A stretch of DNA of 64,000 bases from Dactylellina haptotyla. Taxonomy: Eukaryota > Ascomycota > Orbiliomycetes > Orbiliales > Orbiliaceae. Every line of letters starts with the position of its first letter. The first letter of the stretch is position 1. A program made the position numbers and the translations under genes. The stretch lies in assembly GCA_031310005.1 (NCBI GenBank), contig CM062379.1, positions 682,001-746,000 of the forward strand, read 5' to 3'. Below the pieces are notes generated by a model that searched no databases, was not told the DNA's origin, and saw only the letters and a list, made by a program, of their open reading frames with translations. Below are positions 36,515-49,100 of the stretch, in pieces.

Positions 36515-38301
36515 ATTCCACACTCTCGAATTGACTCGACAGCCGAACTTCTAGACTGTGTTGAAGGGGATATCCAACAGCTGTAGTTGTTGCGACATGT
36601 ATACACTTATCGACAAATTCGTAATAGTCGCCGTTGTCGAAATTCCGTCATCGATATCGAGCGATATCGACCCTATCGATAGCACTCCGTGCCCTATACA
36701 AGATTTTTTTGTTGCTAGTCGATACCAGTCCAGGTTCAGGTTCGCCAATTGCAAAGGAAGGACCCTGAGCTATACAGAAACAAGAATGAAGAAAAGTCAA
36801 AGAAATTTTTCCAAGGAGGAGGAGGTAACATAGTTCAGGGTTATCTTGTTTTTCACTCTCTCCAACCTCGTGTTCACTAGGTCATGGGTCGGGCAGAGAA
36901 GGGGTCCGAAGTGAATCCATGACTACTGGCCGGCCGCGGCCAGGCATGGCTCACACACACTGCTGGAACGAGACATCGATTCATGCGAATCGCTATCCTT
37001 CCATCATTCCGAGTAGTCGGAAGGACATGCACATGGCAGGCTAGTCTGTTCTTGGGGCTCAGCCGGCTTGCGTTATCATTGCACACCGGCCGGCGAGCCC
37101 AAAATGAAATCGATCCTCCTAGCGGCTTAATGTTGCGAATGCTTGTTTGAGCAGGTAATGAATGCTTAAACTTTGGAGTTCATCTCCACAGTTGTTACAG
37201 GTACGTATGTAAAGAGGAAAGAAGAAACTTTCTTTGCGATATAATTCTTTTTCCTCTCTGGTTTGCGTTTACTGGAGGCAAAGTATATTTTTCATCCTAG
37301 GAAACGCAATAATGAGGTGACAATACTAAAACCAAAAAGAATAGAACGGGTAGGCAGTGCCGACTTTTTGTTTGTCACACTAGTCGGTAAAGTTTCCACC
37401 ATAATATTTTGTGCGGCAAAACCGGTCCCAGGCCCCTGGTTGCCTTCCGCTTACATGCACGATCTCTAAATCTCGCAGTTTCCTAAAACGGAATCCTGCC
37501 GAGGCTGTTCACACTGTCCCAAAGAAGCCAACGAGCTGTAGGCTTCGCATGTTGGTGGGATCCTAAGAGAGAGAAAAGGGAAATAAAATATTAAATTGTA
37601 TGGCAAAGCTCTAGCTACAGAATTCGCTAAGCCCATTGCTTTCTGTCTTTGGAACTCGGTGAACCGGAGACATTTTGTGTCAAGAGATATCGCGGTGGAC
37701 CAGTCGTGTGTTGCAGATTACCATTCACCCTTTTCGATGGAGAAGGTTTATGCGAGTTGAAACGAAACGGACCTCTGTGCCCCTCAGCAGCCGCAAGACA
37801 TACTTCACATGTCAGCTCAACAATCTAGTCTGCTTCTAATAGATTGGAGCTCGTATCCTAAAGGCTGTATTGCGCCGCAAATCATGACATGGGAAAGACA
37901 CTCCTCGAACAAAATACGTTACATTCTGGTATCCCCCACAACATTGCAGCTTCCAACAATGGCATACTCAGCTTTAGGGGTGCATGCTCTTAGCAGGCAC
38001 CTATATTTCAAACTCTACTCGAATTTCTCCTCACCGAAGCGAATTGCAGAAAATGATACATATCCGCCGATGAGCCTCGCGTGCATAACTATATGACGCA
38101 GGAACACGAGAATCACCCGGGATTATAGGCATAGCTAGCTATCAAAGGAAGTCGGTATCGTCCTAGACTCCTTGGCTCTGGTAGACATAGCAAGCGAGAT
38201 AGCCCCTACGGATAACGGTCTTGGTAAAGTGCGATTTTAACGAAATAGCCTCTAATCACAATGGGGGTACCCCTCTCAATCGATTTTACGAGGGCAAAAT
38301 C
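36515..38301. other. Intergenic DNA with palindrome cluster
   Basis: About 1.8 kb. Directly upstream of the rhodopsin-like gene lies a cluster of three CGAT-type palindromes (36651-36682). The remainder has no recognisable gene. It ends at the 3' end of the amidase gene. Confidence 0.5.
36651..36682. promoter_or_regulatory. Cluster of CGATATCG / CTATCGATAG palindromes
   Basis: TCGATATCGA, GCGATATCGA and CTATCGATAG follow one another within 32 bp, about 140-170 bp before the start codon of the rhodopsin-like gene. Repeated palindromes at this distance are compatible with a dimeric transcription-factor site. The factor is unknown and the function is inference. Confidence 0.35.
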
Positions 38302-39973
38302 TCAGGATGCATCTCGCGAAATCTTAGGTTCTTTTCTACCTTGAATCGCAGCTTCCGCCAAAGCACCTATTTCCAGAAGATACTCGTCATCCCCCCACTT
38401 TCCCAACAATTCGAGTCCAATGGGCACCCCATCAGGTGCGTCGTCAGTCGGCTCGGAAAAGCCGCCTGAGGGTCATGTAAATGAGAAATATATAAGCCAC
38501 AGCCTCAAAGGAGGGGTAAACTTCAAAAGGGTGTCAACCTAAGACTTACCGGGGATGCAGAGGGAAGGGTGCCCACTCATGGATGCTAGGAGGCCATTGC
38601 GATTCGGTTGCGTACTATTCCCTATCTTTACTACTAGCTGTGTCTGGTGCGGGTAGGCGAATATGTCAACGTTGAGGTCTTGGAACTTTGAAGCGAGGCT
38701 ACTTTTCAAGTTTCTTATGCCTTGCAGCCGCTTCTGGTATTCGCCTTCTGAATGTGGATTAGAAGGAGTGGATGTTGCAAGATAGATCATTGATGTATTT
38801 GGTGGAAGGGCTATACGATCGAATTCGCCTTTACGAATTATTTGGTTGAGGAGGGGCTCTTCTTTGAGAGATCTGAATCCAATCTCATGTAGATTTCCAT
38901 GGTTCAGATCGAAGAACTCGTCGATGTTTTGTTTAAACTCAAACTTTTGCACATCAAGTTCTTGAGATAGTTTCGGAATAGCCCAGCCTTGTTCTTCAAA
39001 ATGTACCAACGTGACACCTTGACTAGCTAGCTTCTCAAATGCCGAGGTCATTACTTTTCGGACTTGCTGCGTTTCTGTTGTTTCTTCCGGGTGGCTCTGG
39101 AAATAAGTATTCAGAATTCCAATACGAAGTCCATGTAGTGTAGAAATATGTTTAGCTGTCGGTAAACCGGGATGCATTCCCGTAGATGCAGTCTCAGCCC
39201 GATCACTTGATCTGTCTTGCATAACCGTGAATAACCTTCTAACATCTGCGACAGTCCGTCCCATAGGACCAATAGCATCCTGCGTCCAACTCACAGGAAT
39301 AATTCCCGTTGTCGATACCCTCCCGAGAGTGGGTCGGAGCCCTACAATACTGCAGGCAGATGCAGGCGAACGAATCGAATTCATGGTATCCCCACCACAT
39401 CCCACCATGCCAAGGTTCGCGGCAAGTGCAGCTGCAGTCCCACCTGACGAGCCTCCGGGCGTACGAGTCAAGTCATAAGGATTCAATGTTTGCCCTCCTA
39501 ACGATGAGAGAGTTACTCCTTGGCAAGAAAGTTCGTGTAGATTTGCTTTGGCAAATATGATTCCACCAGCAGCTTTGATTTTAGATACTACAGGAGCATC
39601 TATTCTTTGATATTAGTCTATATATACGGATAGCAAGGTGCATTTATAGAGTGCCCGTACCGGCCAGGGTTTGGAAGCCAGCCAATGATTTGCACCCAGC
39701 CGTCGTCGGCATATCCTCGGTGGCATAGGTATCCTTGACAATAACGCAGACTCCAAACAACACGGGAAGCGAAGTGTTGGTCGCCAGAATGTGTTGTAGT
39801 TTTTCATCCAGCGCCTTGGCAATGCCTTCAGCATTCGGATTGATACAGATGAGAGCCTTGAGAGTCGGATCTAGTGTTTTGCATCTTTGCGAGTAAAATT
39901 GGACGCTTTCTAGGACTGTGGTAGCTCCCTCTCGAAGAGCGGAGTGGTAGGCTTCAACAGTAAGTTCCTTCAT
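38302..39973 (-). CDS. Amidase-signature family hydrolase
   Basis: Three exons on the minus strand: 39973-39661, 39599-38550 and 38465-38302, giving 508 aa. The Ser-cisSer-Lys triad is complete. K80 lies in VIVKDTYA, cis-Ser S155 in the PGGSSGG motif and nucleophile S179 in NSIRSPASA. The spacings of 75 and 24 residues equal those I know from fatty-acid amide hydrolase (K142, S217, S241). The third exon supplies the normal C-terminus (PGGFSEPTDDAPDGVPIGLE). No signal peptide is seen, so it is probably cytosolic. The family hydrolyses amides, including acetamide, indole-acetamide, glutamyl-tRNA and fatty amides; the substrate cannot be told. It shares a 361-bp divergent promoter with the Mpv17-like gene. 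Confidence 0.92.
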
Positions 39974-40334
39974 GAATAGCTCTTTCTTCTAGGAAGATTT
40001 TGTGGACAGCTCGAGTTTCCGCAGTGTCAAGCACCTTAGATGCAGAGTTCGGCCTTTATTCACGGCCAATTTAATTAAACTCGGTGATTTCTTACCTCAG
40101 CCTAATCCGAGGATAGGCCGAATACCACCAAACCAAGCTAAGCGATATCCTGGTTAACCCGGATGTCTCCACATGATTAGGTCTCGACAGGTGTCGACAC
40201 ACATGCACTATACAGTCCCCAATATATTGTTCACCGGCGTGCAGTGAGCATCTCTCGATTAATTTCCACAAAACTCTGCCGGAAATCGAACTCCTCGTAG
40301 GATCTACATGCTACATCGAACGTAAGGTATCACA
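39974..40334. promoter_or_regulatory. Divergent promoter region, amidase / Mpv17-like
   Basis: A 361-bp spacer between two divergent start codons. It includes AT-rich segments such as TTTAATTAAA near 40070 and AATATATTG near 40221. Shared regulation is possible but nothing specific shows it. Confidence 0.4.
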
Positions 40335-40980
40335 ATGTCATCTTCGAAGCCGATGTTGCCATTCTTGGCGGAGCTTCTCACGGCGACCGCCGCTTCATAT
40401 GTGCTATCACAAGCTCTCAAAGCATATACGAATCAGGTAAGTACCAGCTACGTGTGCTACAGCCGATTCGTGCACTAACCACCCGCACCAGAAACCGTTC
40501 CTAGAGACTTTCGACATCCCGGCATTCACCGATTTCATACTATTCAACTTGTTTAAAGTGCCTGTGTCAACGGCGTGGAATACCCTTCTGGATGATATCT
40601 TTGATGAGAAGAAGCCAGCTAAGAAACTGAAGGAGAAGGACGAGCAGAATGAAGTCAAGCTCCAATCGACTCCAAAGATTAATTGGAAGGTAGTGTTTTA
40701 TAAGTTGGTGCTCAACCAAACCTTTTATAGCATGTTCATCAATGCTAGCATTATTGCCTTCATGTCATTCAGACGACGGTCACGGGAAGGAACTATGAGT
40801 TGGGATGCGGTCTACGGTGACCTAGAGCGCGGATTTATGCCTCTCTACAAAGATGCTCTGAAGCTGTGGCCGATTGTCAATCTGGTGGCGTTTGCATGCT
40901 TCGACACTTTGCCAAGGATGAGGTTCTTAACGGCGGTTAACCTTGTCTGGAGTATTTACCTCATTCTAATGGTTACTTGA
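40335..40980 (+). CDS. Mpv17/PMP22-family membrane protein
   Basis: Two exons: 40335-40436 and 40492-40980, giving 196 aa, the usual family length. The C-terminal half aligns with Mpv17. VVFYKLVLNQTFYSMFINAS corresponds to the conserved LLDQ helix. The W-x12-W-type region (MSWDAVYGDLERGFMPLYKDAL) leads into KLWPIVNLVAFACFDTLPRM and the final WSIYLILM helix, matching Mpv17's LWPAVQ...NFYLVPL and WNSYLS. About four membrane helices are expected. Family members sit in the inner mitochondrial membrane (Mpv17, Sym1) or peroxisomes (PMP22) and are thought to form channels. A charged insert (DEKKPAKKLKEKDEQNE) replaces the usual loop and makes this a divergent member. Confidence 0.85.
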
Positions 40981-42166
40981 GTAATTAGCGTAAGGGATAC
41001 GGATGATTTGTATGGATAACTTTAGACATATAGAGGGCGGATGGGCTTATCGAATAAAACATACATATCTCATGGGATTGTAAGAAAATACTCGAGTCGG
41101 ATATCCGGCTTAAAAGGCGGGGAAGCTGGCTTCCAAATTTAGTGCGGAAAACCATCAACTCAACATTATTCTCAGATCACGTCACACTTTACTTCTTTTC
41201 GGGAACAACGACTCATGCATGTCGGATGCAACGCTGCGGGCTGGATTACTGATATTTGTCCGAACTCGCGAGAGAAAGAAAAAAGAAGAAAATGGGTTAA
41301 TTTCTAGGCAATTCTTGAGAAGCTTAAACTGTGATTGTTCGAAAAGAGGGATATAGATGCGAGATGCGGAGCGAGCGAGCCTCTACCCGGATGTGATCCA
41401 CGCATGCATGATTTCAACCTCATGCACCTGAAAACTTAGAAGCTAGAAAATTGATGAGTTTGGATATATTGTTAGTAAGTTTTGTGAAACTCTGAGGTTT
41501 CTAGGGAATATTCCATAATATTCTCAAGCGACCGTTCCAGTTCTAAATATATGAGCAATGACAACCAAAATTGTATATGAACCAAGTAAGACACTGGTAA
41601 CCCTTCATTACAATAAACCGGATTACTTCAAGCTCTGGCAATCAATTGTTCCAGGTAGGCAGAAGGGGTTAGCGGGTTTCTTTCATTATACCTATTGATT
41701 TACAATAATGCACCATATGCCCATTACAGACTTACAACGATATTGCCGGATTTGTGCAAGGGCTTTGCTGCATCCAGGATCGTCAATGTCACCCACCGCT
41801 AGGATTGCAATATCCACCAAGCATCTTCAGCCGTTATGGAGGCACCAAAAATTGCCTTCCGCGGTCGCAATTTTTTACATATCATCAGATGACCCTTAGA
41901 AACCTGGATGGGGGAATGCTGATTGTCATGATAGAACCATGGTATTATTATCGCTGTAGAATAAACAGCCAACGGTCTAGGGTATTTTAAAAAGAACGCG
42001 GTAGATCCTCTATTTAACAAGGCCAAGGCCCCATACTTTCAGATTTCTTTGATAGTCACCCAATAATCCTCCATCAATTCTTCTCTCGTGTTAATTCATA
42101 AGATATCCTGTCTTATACTTAAACAACACATTTTAATTTCTTAATATCTATAATTGAGTGCTCGAT
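40981..42166. other. Intergenic DNA
   Basis: About 1.2 kb, AT-rich, with no recognisable gene. It carries the 3' flank of the Mpv17-like gene and the promoter of the small secreted-protein gene. Confidence 0.5.
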
Positions 42167-42974
42167 ATGCTCTTCGGCTTCCTTGCTACGGCCGCGTTGG
42201 CGGTACTGACCATTCCAGTGGAGGCAATCAGAGACCGCCAACAATTCAAGGTCCAAGTAAAAGTTACCCAAGGAAATAAAAAATTTGACGGCCTCTGGGG
42301 TATGTAATTAAACTAGCTACCTGCTTGCAGCTGTCATGCGCGTCCCAGTTCCGTAGTATTGCTTGGAGTTGGAAGCTTGCGCTTGAGCCAGCGCTAGCTA
42401 GCGTCGCGATCAATTAAAATTACAAAGTGAAGCTAGCAGCTGCACCTCTGAACCCTATTGCTACAAACCAAAATTGCTAGCTTGAAGCTAACATCATTTT
42501 GATTACCGTGTCGCATAGCTTCGCTCTACCATACCGGAGCTGCCACTGCAGATGTGTATTTTCAAAATGACCGCTCGAAAGCGTTTTCGGCATTTTTGAA
42601 TCATACTCAGTTTCAATGGGCATATACCGGTGTCCCGAACATCCCATATGCCTTGAATCTCCGATATCAGACATATTCTGCTTGGGGCCCGCTTGAAGTC
42701 ACACCAGGCTACGGAGAGGATTACTATGGTAAAGGATTCAAGTTTGGCAAAGGCAACAGCATCGTCGACACCTTTGAAGAATGGACAGGTTGGTTAGGTA
42801 AGCGCCATCCTCAGCTCCGTTCATTTGTTCTGACAATTCCTAATATGAGAGACAAAAAATCTTTTAGTCTGCGATTGGTGGCATCAAGTCCCACAGCTGT
42901 TTTGGACACAGATTGGATTTGATTTGGAAGTAATTCCGACTTGTGCGAAAGTCGACCTCATCGCTAAAACTTAA
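42167..42974 (+). CDS. Small secreted protein, DUF7907-like
   Basis: Three exons: 42167-42299, 42519-42797 and 42868-42974, giving 172 aa. A clean signal peptide (MLFGFLATAALAVLTIPVEA) is followed by a beta-rich body. The splices assemble DGLWASLYHTGAATADVYF and then GWLVCDWWHQVPQLFW, each formed across a junction. The YHTG and VCDWWH-VPQLFW signatures recall a family of secreted ascomycete proteins annotated as DUF7907, which I name from memory. There are two cysteines in the mature part (VCDWW and PTCAKV), perhaps one disulphide, and an NHT glycosylation site. Its size and secretion fit an effector-like or wall-associated protein, but no activity is known. The first intron is long (219 bp) for this window. 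Confidence 0.75.
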
Positions 42975-44884
42975 AAGAAATAATCATGATCGCAAGCGGG
43001 AAATGGGGTCAAAGCAACATTAATACTGGCTGGTATCAAATCATGTCATTGCATTCTGGAGCCGCTTTGTGGAACGGAGGTATTTCATGGTTGTCGCAAT
43101 GATAAATGGAGATTAGATAGTTGAGAGTTTTTTTCGCTAGAAAGTGGAAAATTTTGGAAGCTCTAGCACTGTATTCAAATTGCCAATAATACCAGCTGCA
43201 TTTTCTTTGATAAGATCGCCCTCGCGCGCGTGCGCCAGCAGTCCCCACGCAGATATTACAAAACTTAAAAGTCAAGGCGAAAAGCAACGGGTATGGTGCT
43301 TCGGATATACATTCTCTATATAGCCAGACAATCTCTAGAGTGCCTTGCTATGGAATCTAGCCCTATCTAGCTTGAACTTTGAGAAACTAATCTTGGAATA
43401 ATTTACAGACGGGCTTTGGGGCGCCACAATCTAGGAGACTATCCACATAGAGTAATCATGATGTCACGATACTTACCGATACCGCCTTCGTTCGGTTGAG
43501 CGTACTTCTCATATGTCTCTGAAAAACCGAAAGGTCCATTAATGCGCTTAGTATAATAGTTTACGGATAGAAATAGACAAGCCATCCGCCCGTTCTCAAG
43601 AATGTTCCCTATCCCAGCGCCGAAGAGATGATACCGGGGCTGGAGTTGCGAGAGTGTAAATCTCCGCCATAAAATGATAATTGCTGCCTCTTTATTTTTC
43701 GGCTTGCCGATTACCCGGGGTTTCCACATGGAATCGCGTTCGAAATGAGTGCGGAACCCGGAACGAGGGCAAGCGCGAGTCACTGCGCATGAAGGTAAGC
43801 CAGGGAACTGTGTTGGTTTCTTCACCTAGCGACGTAGCTGCGTCAGAAGCCACCTCGCTTGGGGCGTGATGCACCGTGACAACCACCCGAACTACATGGA
43901 ACATTCGCACGAATTGGGTATGTCGGCCCTTCATAGGTACTTGTACCTATATCTGTACGAAGTATGTAGTCACGTCTTCAAGGTACATATAGCTTTTTTA
44001 TCTCATTATAGACTTTATCTACTAGCATAAATTTTGCTCAATATTTAGGAGAGATATCTATATTATATATTTCTATAGATAGTTATATTTAGTAGCCAAC
44101 TGGTGATTTATTTGGGTTGAGATTGCCAACAACATCGGATTCAATCAACATATATATATCTAGGTATATAAGCTCTTTTGAGCAAGGAAGAAGGGAAAAT
44201 CATCTACATCGATGAAAGTTTGTTCAAATCCTAACACTATCAAATAGATCGCGTGCGAGGCTGAGCAAACGATAATTTCCGGCGACGGGCGGGAAGGTTC
44301 TTGGAATCGTTCCCTGCGGCATACTAAGTGGAGAAAAAAGGATAATTTGATCTCTAAGGAAACGAATGAAGTTCGAGCCCGGGCTTCATGAGGTGGGTGG
44401 CAGTATTTAATGGGGTGGGCTCGGACGGGATCTGCTTCGAGGCTCAGTCATGTTCCTGCTCGCGAATTTGGAACACCAGCATCTAATATGGGCGCTCGAA
44501 CCGACCCGGCGAAGGGATAACATCAGTGGCTGATATACACGAGCTTGATCCCACTTAAGTGCAAGGAGCATTCGTTCTGGACATTCCTTGTTGGGTTGAA
44601 TCCATGAAACGGCTGGCGAAAGAATATATTGGCAAACAGCATTTCTGTCGCCAATTATCTCGGCCGTTGTTATTGTGCCGTCGTTAAGATTTGTCTCACC
44701 GAAAAGGTACTTGGGCAAAGGACTGGAGAGCGAGAGGGTTGATGGCCCTCCCGGAATCGACCTGGTCTTCTCGCACATGTACGAAATTTGCCTCTGTCGA
44801 GTGAGCCTGTGCTTCTGTTCAGGTTCTCCACCCGCACGCGAGATTAGATCTATGCTCAAACACGCAGTGAAGGGTGAAGGGAAT

Positions 44885-44903
44885 GATATGATATGATATG
44901 ATA
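44885..44903. repeat. GATAT pentanucleotide repeat
   Basis: Nearly four perfect GATAT units in intergenic DNA. No function is implied. Confidence 0.85.
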
Positions 44904-46012
44904 CCGATGTGGAAACATTCGAAGCGAAAAATATATCACGGGCTAAAACATTTCAAAGACATCGCTCACCCTCAATCACACGTGGCTTGTCGCTCCCTTC
45001 AAGACCCAACTGTCAGAACTCCTAGACCTTCCGCCGTTAGTCCAGTCCCTTGCGCCAAAAGGTGGAAGCTAAACGGCTTGGCCCGAGCGAAGACCACCTC
45101 TGACCACAATCAACACATCACACCCAAATTCATTCCGAGTGCCGGGGGACCTGCAATCTCCATGCTGTCTCGGCCCCACAGTTTTCTTCAGTCGGACGTT
45201 GCTAGTTCGCAAGAAGACATAGTTCGCTGGTACACGGAGAAGAGCGCTCGAAAAAACAATGGTGCATACAATGATGCGCCTGCATCACCGCGCGCAGCTG
45301 CACCAGGCCCGCCATGCCAGCCACTACGGCTTCCAGACAGCAGGAGGAAGCGCAAACCCGGGATATGGGTCGCAGTTCCCTGGTTAGAGACTGCGGTGAC
45401 AGATGTTGACTGCGGACGTCTCTGTCACAGCAGATCGTACGGATATAACAAAAATTGAGGATGAGTTCGCAGCAGCTTGGTGAGTTCGTAGCGGCCGCCT
45501 GGTCGCTGCACTCAAACCTTCTGATCAATGTCGCCTGGAGAATAATCCTACTGGTAACCAAGTCTGGACAGATCGAGGATACTACCTTCGCTCAGACACG
45601 CAATTCATCAGTCCGTCTTTCTTCGAACATTCTTGCTGCCATGCTAACAGAGAGTTTTGGAAACCATCGACTCGACTCCGGTTCTGACTGGAAATAACCA
45701 ACCATTAGTCTTCCAATGGTCTAGTTTTTCCCACACCCAGTATCTCAGTATCAAAATAAACCTCCACCCAGGCGACGGAGGAACACCATCTCAGGTCTGC
45801 TCTAAGCTGGCGTACCTAGCCAGGTACCACAGTCGATGGGGAAACACCGTCACCGTGGCCAACCTCTTTAAGATGAATATGCGTGCTAGAGCTTCCGACG
45901 TTAAAAGGATGGCGATCCCCCCTCGATACTCGAAGCCCCAGAGCTCTGAAGTTGTTTATGCTAGTATCATAGCATTGGCCACTACGCTCGTTCAGTGGGG
46001 CCGTTCATTTAC

Positions 46013-46019
46013 TATATAT
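46013..46019 (+). promoter_or_regulatory. TATA box candidate of the WSC-domain gene
   Basis: A TATATAT run about 85 bp before the ATG at 46103, in otherwise mixed sequence. Position suits a core promoter. Confidence 0.4.
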
Positions 46020-46102
46020 CGAGCGCTGCTCTTACAGCATCATTCGCTCTCTTTTTCTCTTAATATCATAAACCATAATAATTAATTCGCATTATAGCAA
46101 CA

Positions 46103-49100
46103 ATGCGTAGTATGAAGGCCCTTCTGTTGGTCTTCTTGACCTTGTTCACATTCGTCTTCGCCACCGCTCCTGCAGAGGGCGTTGCGGAGGGCGAACTCGA
46201 GGAACGCCAATACTGTAAGTTAAATCGGTTTAGCAGCTATCCAAGAGTGTGACGCTAATCTGGGTATGATCAATAGATGCAGCCGGTGTTCGAACTGTTT
46301 ACAAGACGAAGACACAAACGCTGTGGCATACAACCACAAAGACAAAGTGCGAGACCAAGTGGAAGACCAAGACTATCAACCACACCAAATGGAGCAAGAC
46401 TACAACATGCACTGTCTCCAAGTGTACAAAGACGGCCACGAAGACTAAGACCTTGACCAAGCCGACGACCAAGACAACGACTAAGACGACAACTAAGACG
46501 ACGACCAAGACAGTTGCAGCCGTCACTAAAACGACGTCTAAGACTGTGACTGTCGGAGCCGTCACTAGGACCGCTACTAAGACTACAACTGTCGGTGCTG
46601 TCACAAGGACATCCACCAAGTTTTCTACCACGACAACCACGGTTGCTGCTATCACCAGAACTTCTACCAAGTTTGATACAACAACGGTTGCCGCCATTAC
46701 TAGAACGTCGACCAAGTTCTCCACCACCACCACGACAGTTGCTGCCATTACTAGAACTTCCACAAGGGTCAGCACTCTTACTGTTGGATCGGTTACTAGG
46801 ACCGCGACTACAACCGTCACTCAGGGTCTGGCCACTGTAACAAATACAAGATCAGTCACCACTACTAGTACTATCAACCACACAACAACGATCAATGTCG
46901 GAGCCGTCACTCTCACGGCTACGTCTACCACGACCAGCGTTTCCACTAGTATTTCTACTGTGTTCGCTGGAGGCGTTAGCACTGTTATCAACACCGAGAC
47001 CTCTATCTCGACTGTTTTCAGCGCCGGCACTCTTACCGTTTCTCAAACGGTCTCGGCGACGGTTACGAGCACCCTCACCGAGGCGGCGGTCACAATTACC
47101 GCGCCGGGAGGTACCGTCACCATCAGCGCTGACCCGACGTTCACTGTTACCGTCAGTGAACCGGGAACCACCATCACCGAGGGCGGCACTGTCACCATTG
47201 GCGGAACGACAGTCACTGTGAGCGAACCCGGAACCACCATCACCGAGGGTGGAACTGTGACCGTTGGTGGAACCACAGTAACCCTTCCTGGAGAAACTGT
47301 CACTCTCCCTGGCGGTACCGTAACCGTCACCGACGGCATCGGCGGTGTCATTACCAGCATCGTTACTGTGACCACTGGAGGAAGCTGCAGCACGGATACG
47401 ACTTCCCCTCCGGTATTCACAACTATCACCCAAGTCGCATCACAGACCGGACTGACAACTGTCTTCCCAACTGATGCTAACGGCACTCCTATCACCGATG
47501 GAAGTGAACCAGCTACTGTGATTACGTTTGTCATTCAGGGTGTCGTCACCGTTACAAGCTTTGGCAGTGCTACAGGATTGACAACCCTCTATCCTACCAA
47601 CGCTGCAGGTTCGACCATCACTGATGGAAGTGAGAACTGGACTGTTATCACCTTCGTTACTGATGCCACAACCACTACGAGCTCCTCGTCATCCACTACC
47701 ACTGGCCCCACGAGCACCTCCTCGACTACAGTAGATACTACAACTACCACACCAGGATCTACTACTACTTCGTCAACCACTGGTTCTTCCTCCACCACAG
47801 ATACTACCACGGGAGACACAACGACCACATCCTCCACCACGTTGGATACCTCTACTACAACCTCGTCCACCACAGAGGGCTCTACGACAACCACGTCTTC
47901 TACCACGGAAGGCACGACCACCACTGGATCCACCACTACCACCGAGGGTACAACCACTTCATCCACTACGGATACCACGTCTTCTACCACTGGAACTACC
48001 TCCTCAACTACAGAGAATACTTCTTCCACTATGGAAACCACGTCTTCCACTACTGACAATACTTCTACCACTACCACCGAGGGCACAACCACTACTGGTT
48101 CTACTACTACCACAGAAGGTACGACAACTACTGAAAGTACCTCCACTACTGAAGGTTCGACCACCACTGGATCCACCACTACCACTGAGGGTACAACCAC
48201 TTCCTCCACTACTGAGAGCACCTCTACTACCACCGGAACCACCACCACCACTGAGGGCACCACTACCACCGAGGGTACTACTACCACCGAGGGCACTACT
48301 TCTACGGAAGGTACAACTACTACTGAATCCACTACCACCACCGGATCCACTACCACAACTGGATCTACTACCACCACTGAAGGTACCACCGAATCTACTA
48401 CCACCACTGGATCTACTACCACCACTGATGGTACTACCGCTACCACTACTACAACGCCCACAACCACCACTGGATCCACAACTACCACTGATAGTACTAC
48501 CACTACCACTACTACTACAGAGCCCACGACCACCACTGGATCCACAACTACCACTGAGGGGACAACTACCACAGAAACAACCACCACCACCACTGGAGCG
48601 ACCACTACTACCACTACTACTTCCTCGACTACTGATACCACCTCCACCACTGAAACTACTACCCTCGAGACTACCACTACCACCATCCCGTCTAATGGTA
48701 CGACTACAGTCACGAGCACCACTACCACAGGGGGCACAACTACCATCACCACTGATGTAACAACTACAACCGGAGGCACAACCACCACTACCACCACCAC
48801 ATCTGGGGGTACAACCACCACGACCACCACCACTACATCAGGGGGTACAACTACTACCACCGTTCCTACTACTACCACTACTACTTTAGGAAGCACGACT
48901 ACAACCACCACCACCACTGGTACTACGACTACTACTTCAGGCACTACGACTACGACCTCAGGAACAACAACAACGACATCCGGTACTACCACTACCACTA
49001 CTACTACCAGCGGTACGACGACCACAACCACAACCAGCGGTACTACCACGACGACCAGTGGTACAACGACGACAACGACAACAACCACTACTACTCCAAC

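Larger units (their letters stand above)
42975..46102. other. Long intergenic region upstream of the WSC gene
   Basis: About 3.1 kb. A strongly AT-rich part lies near 43.95-44.2 kb, and a GATAT pentanucleotide run at 44885-44903. Open frames of up to 186 codons near 44.4-46.1 kb have no domain and I do not call them. The last 100 bp hold the WSC promoter with a TATA-like run. Confidence 0.5.

Noticed and set aside
43439-43825. 128-codon minus-strand frame as a gene remnant
   Set aside because: No family recognised, and no neighbouring exon extends it sensibly.
44407-46085. Several 140-186 codon frames upstream of the WSC gene
   Set aside because: No recognisable domain and poor coding character. 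They lie in mixed promoter-like DNA.
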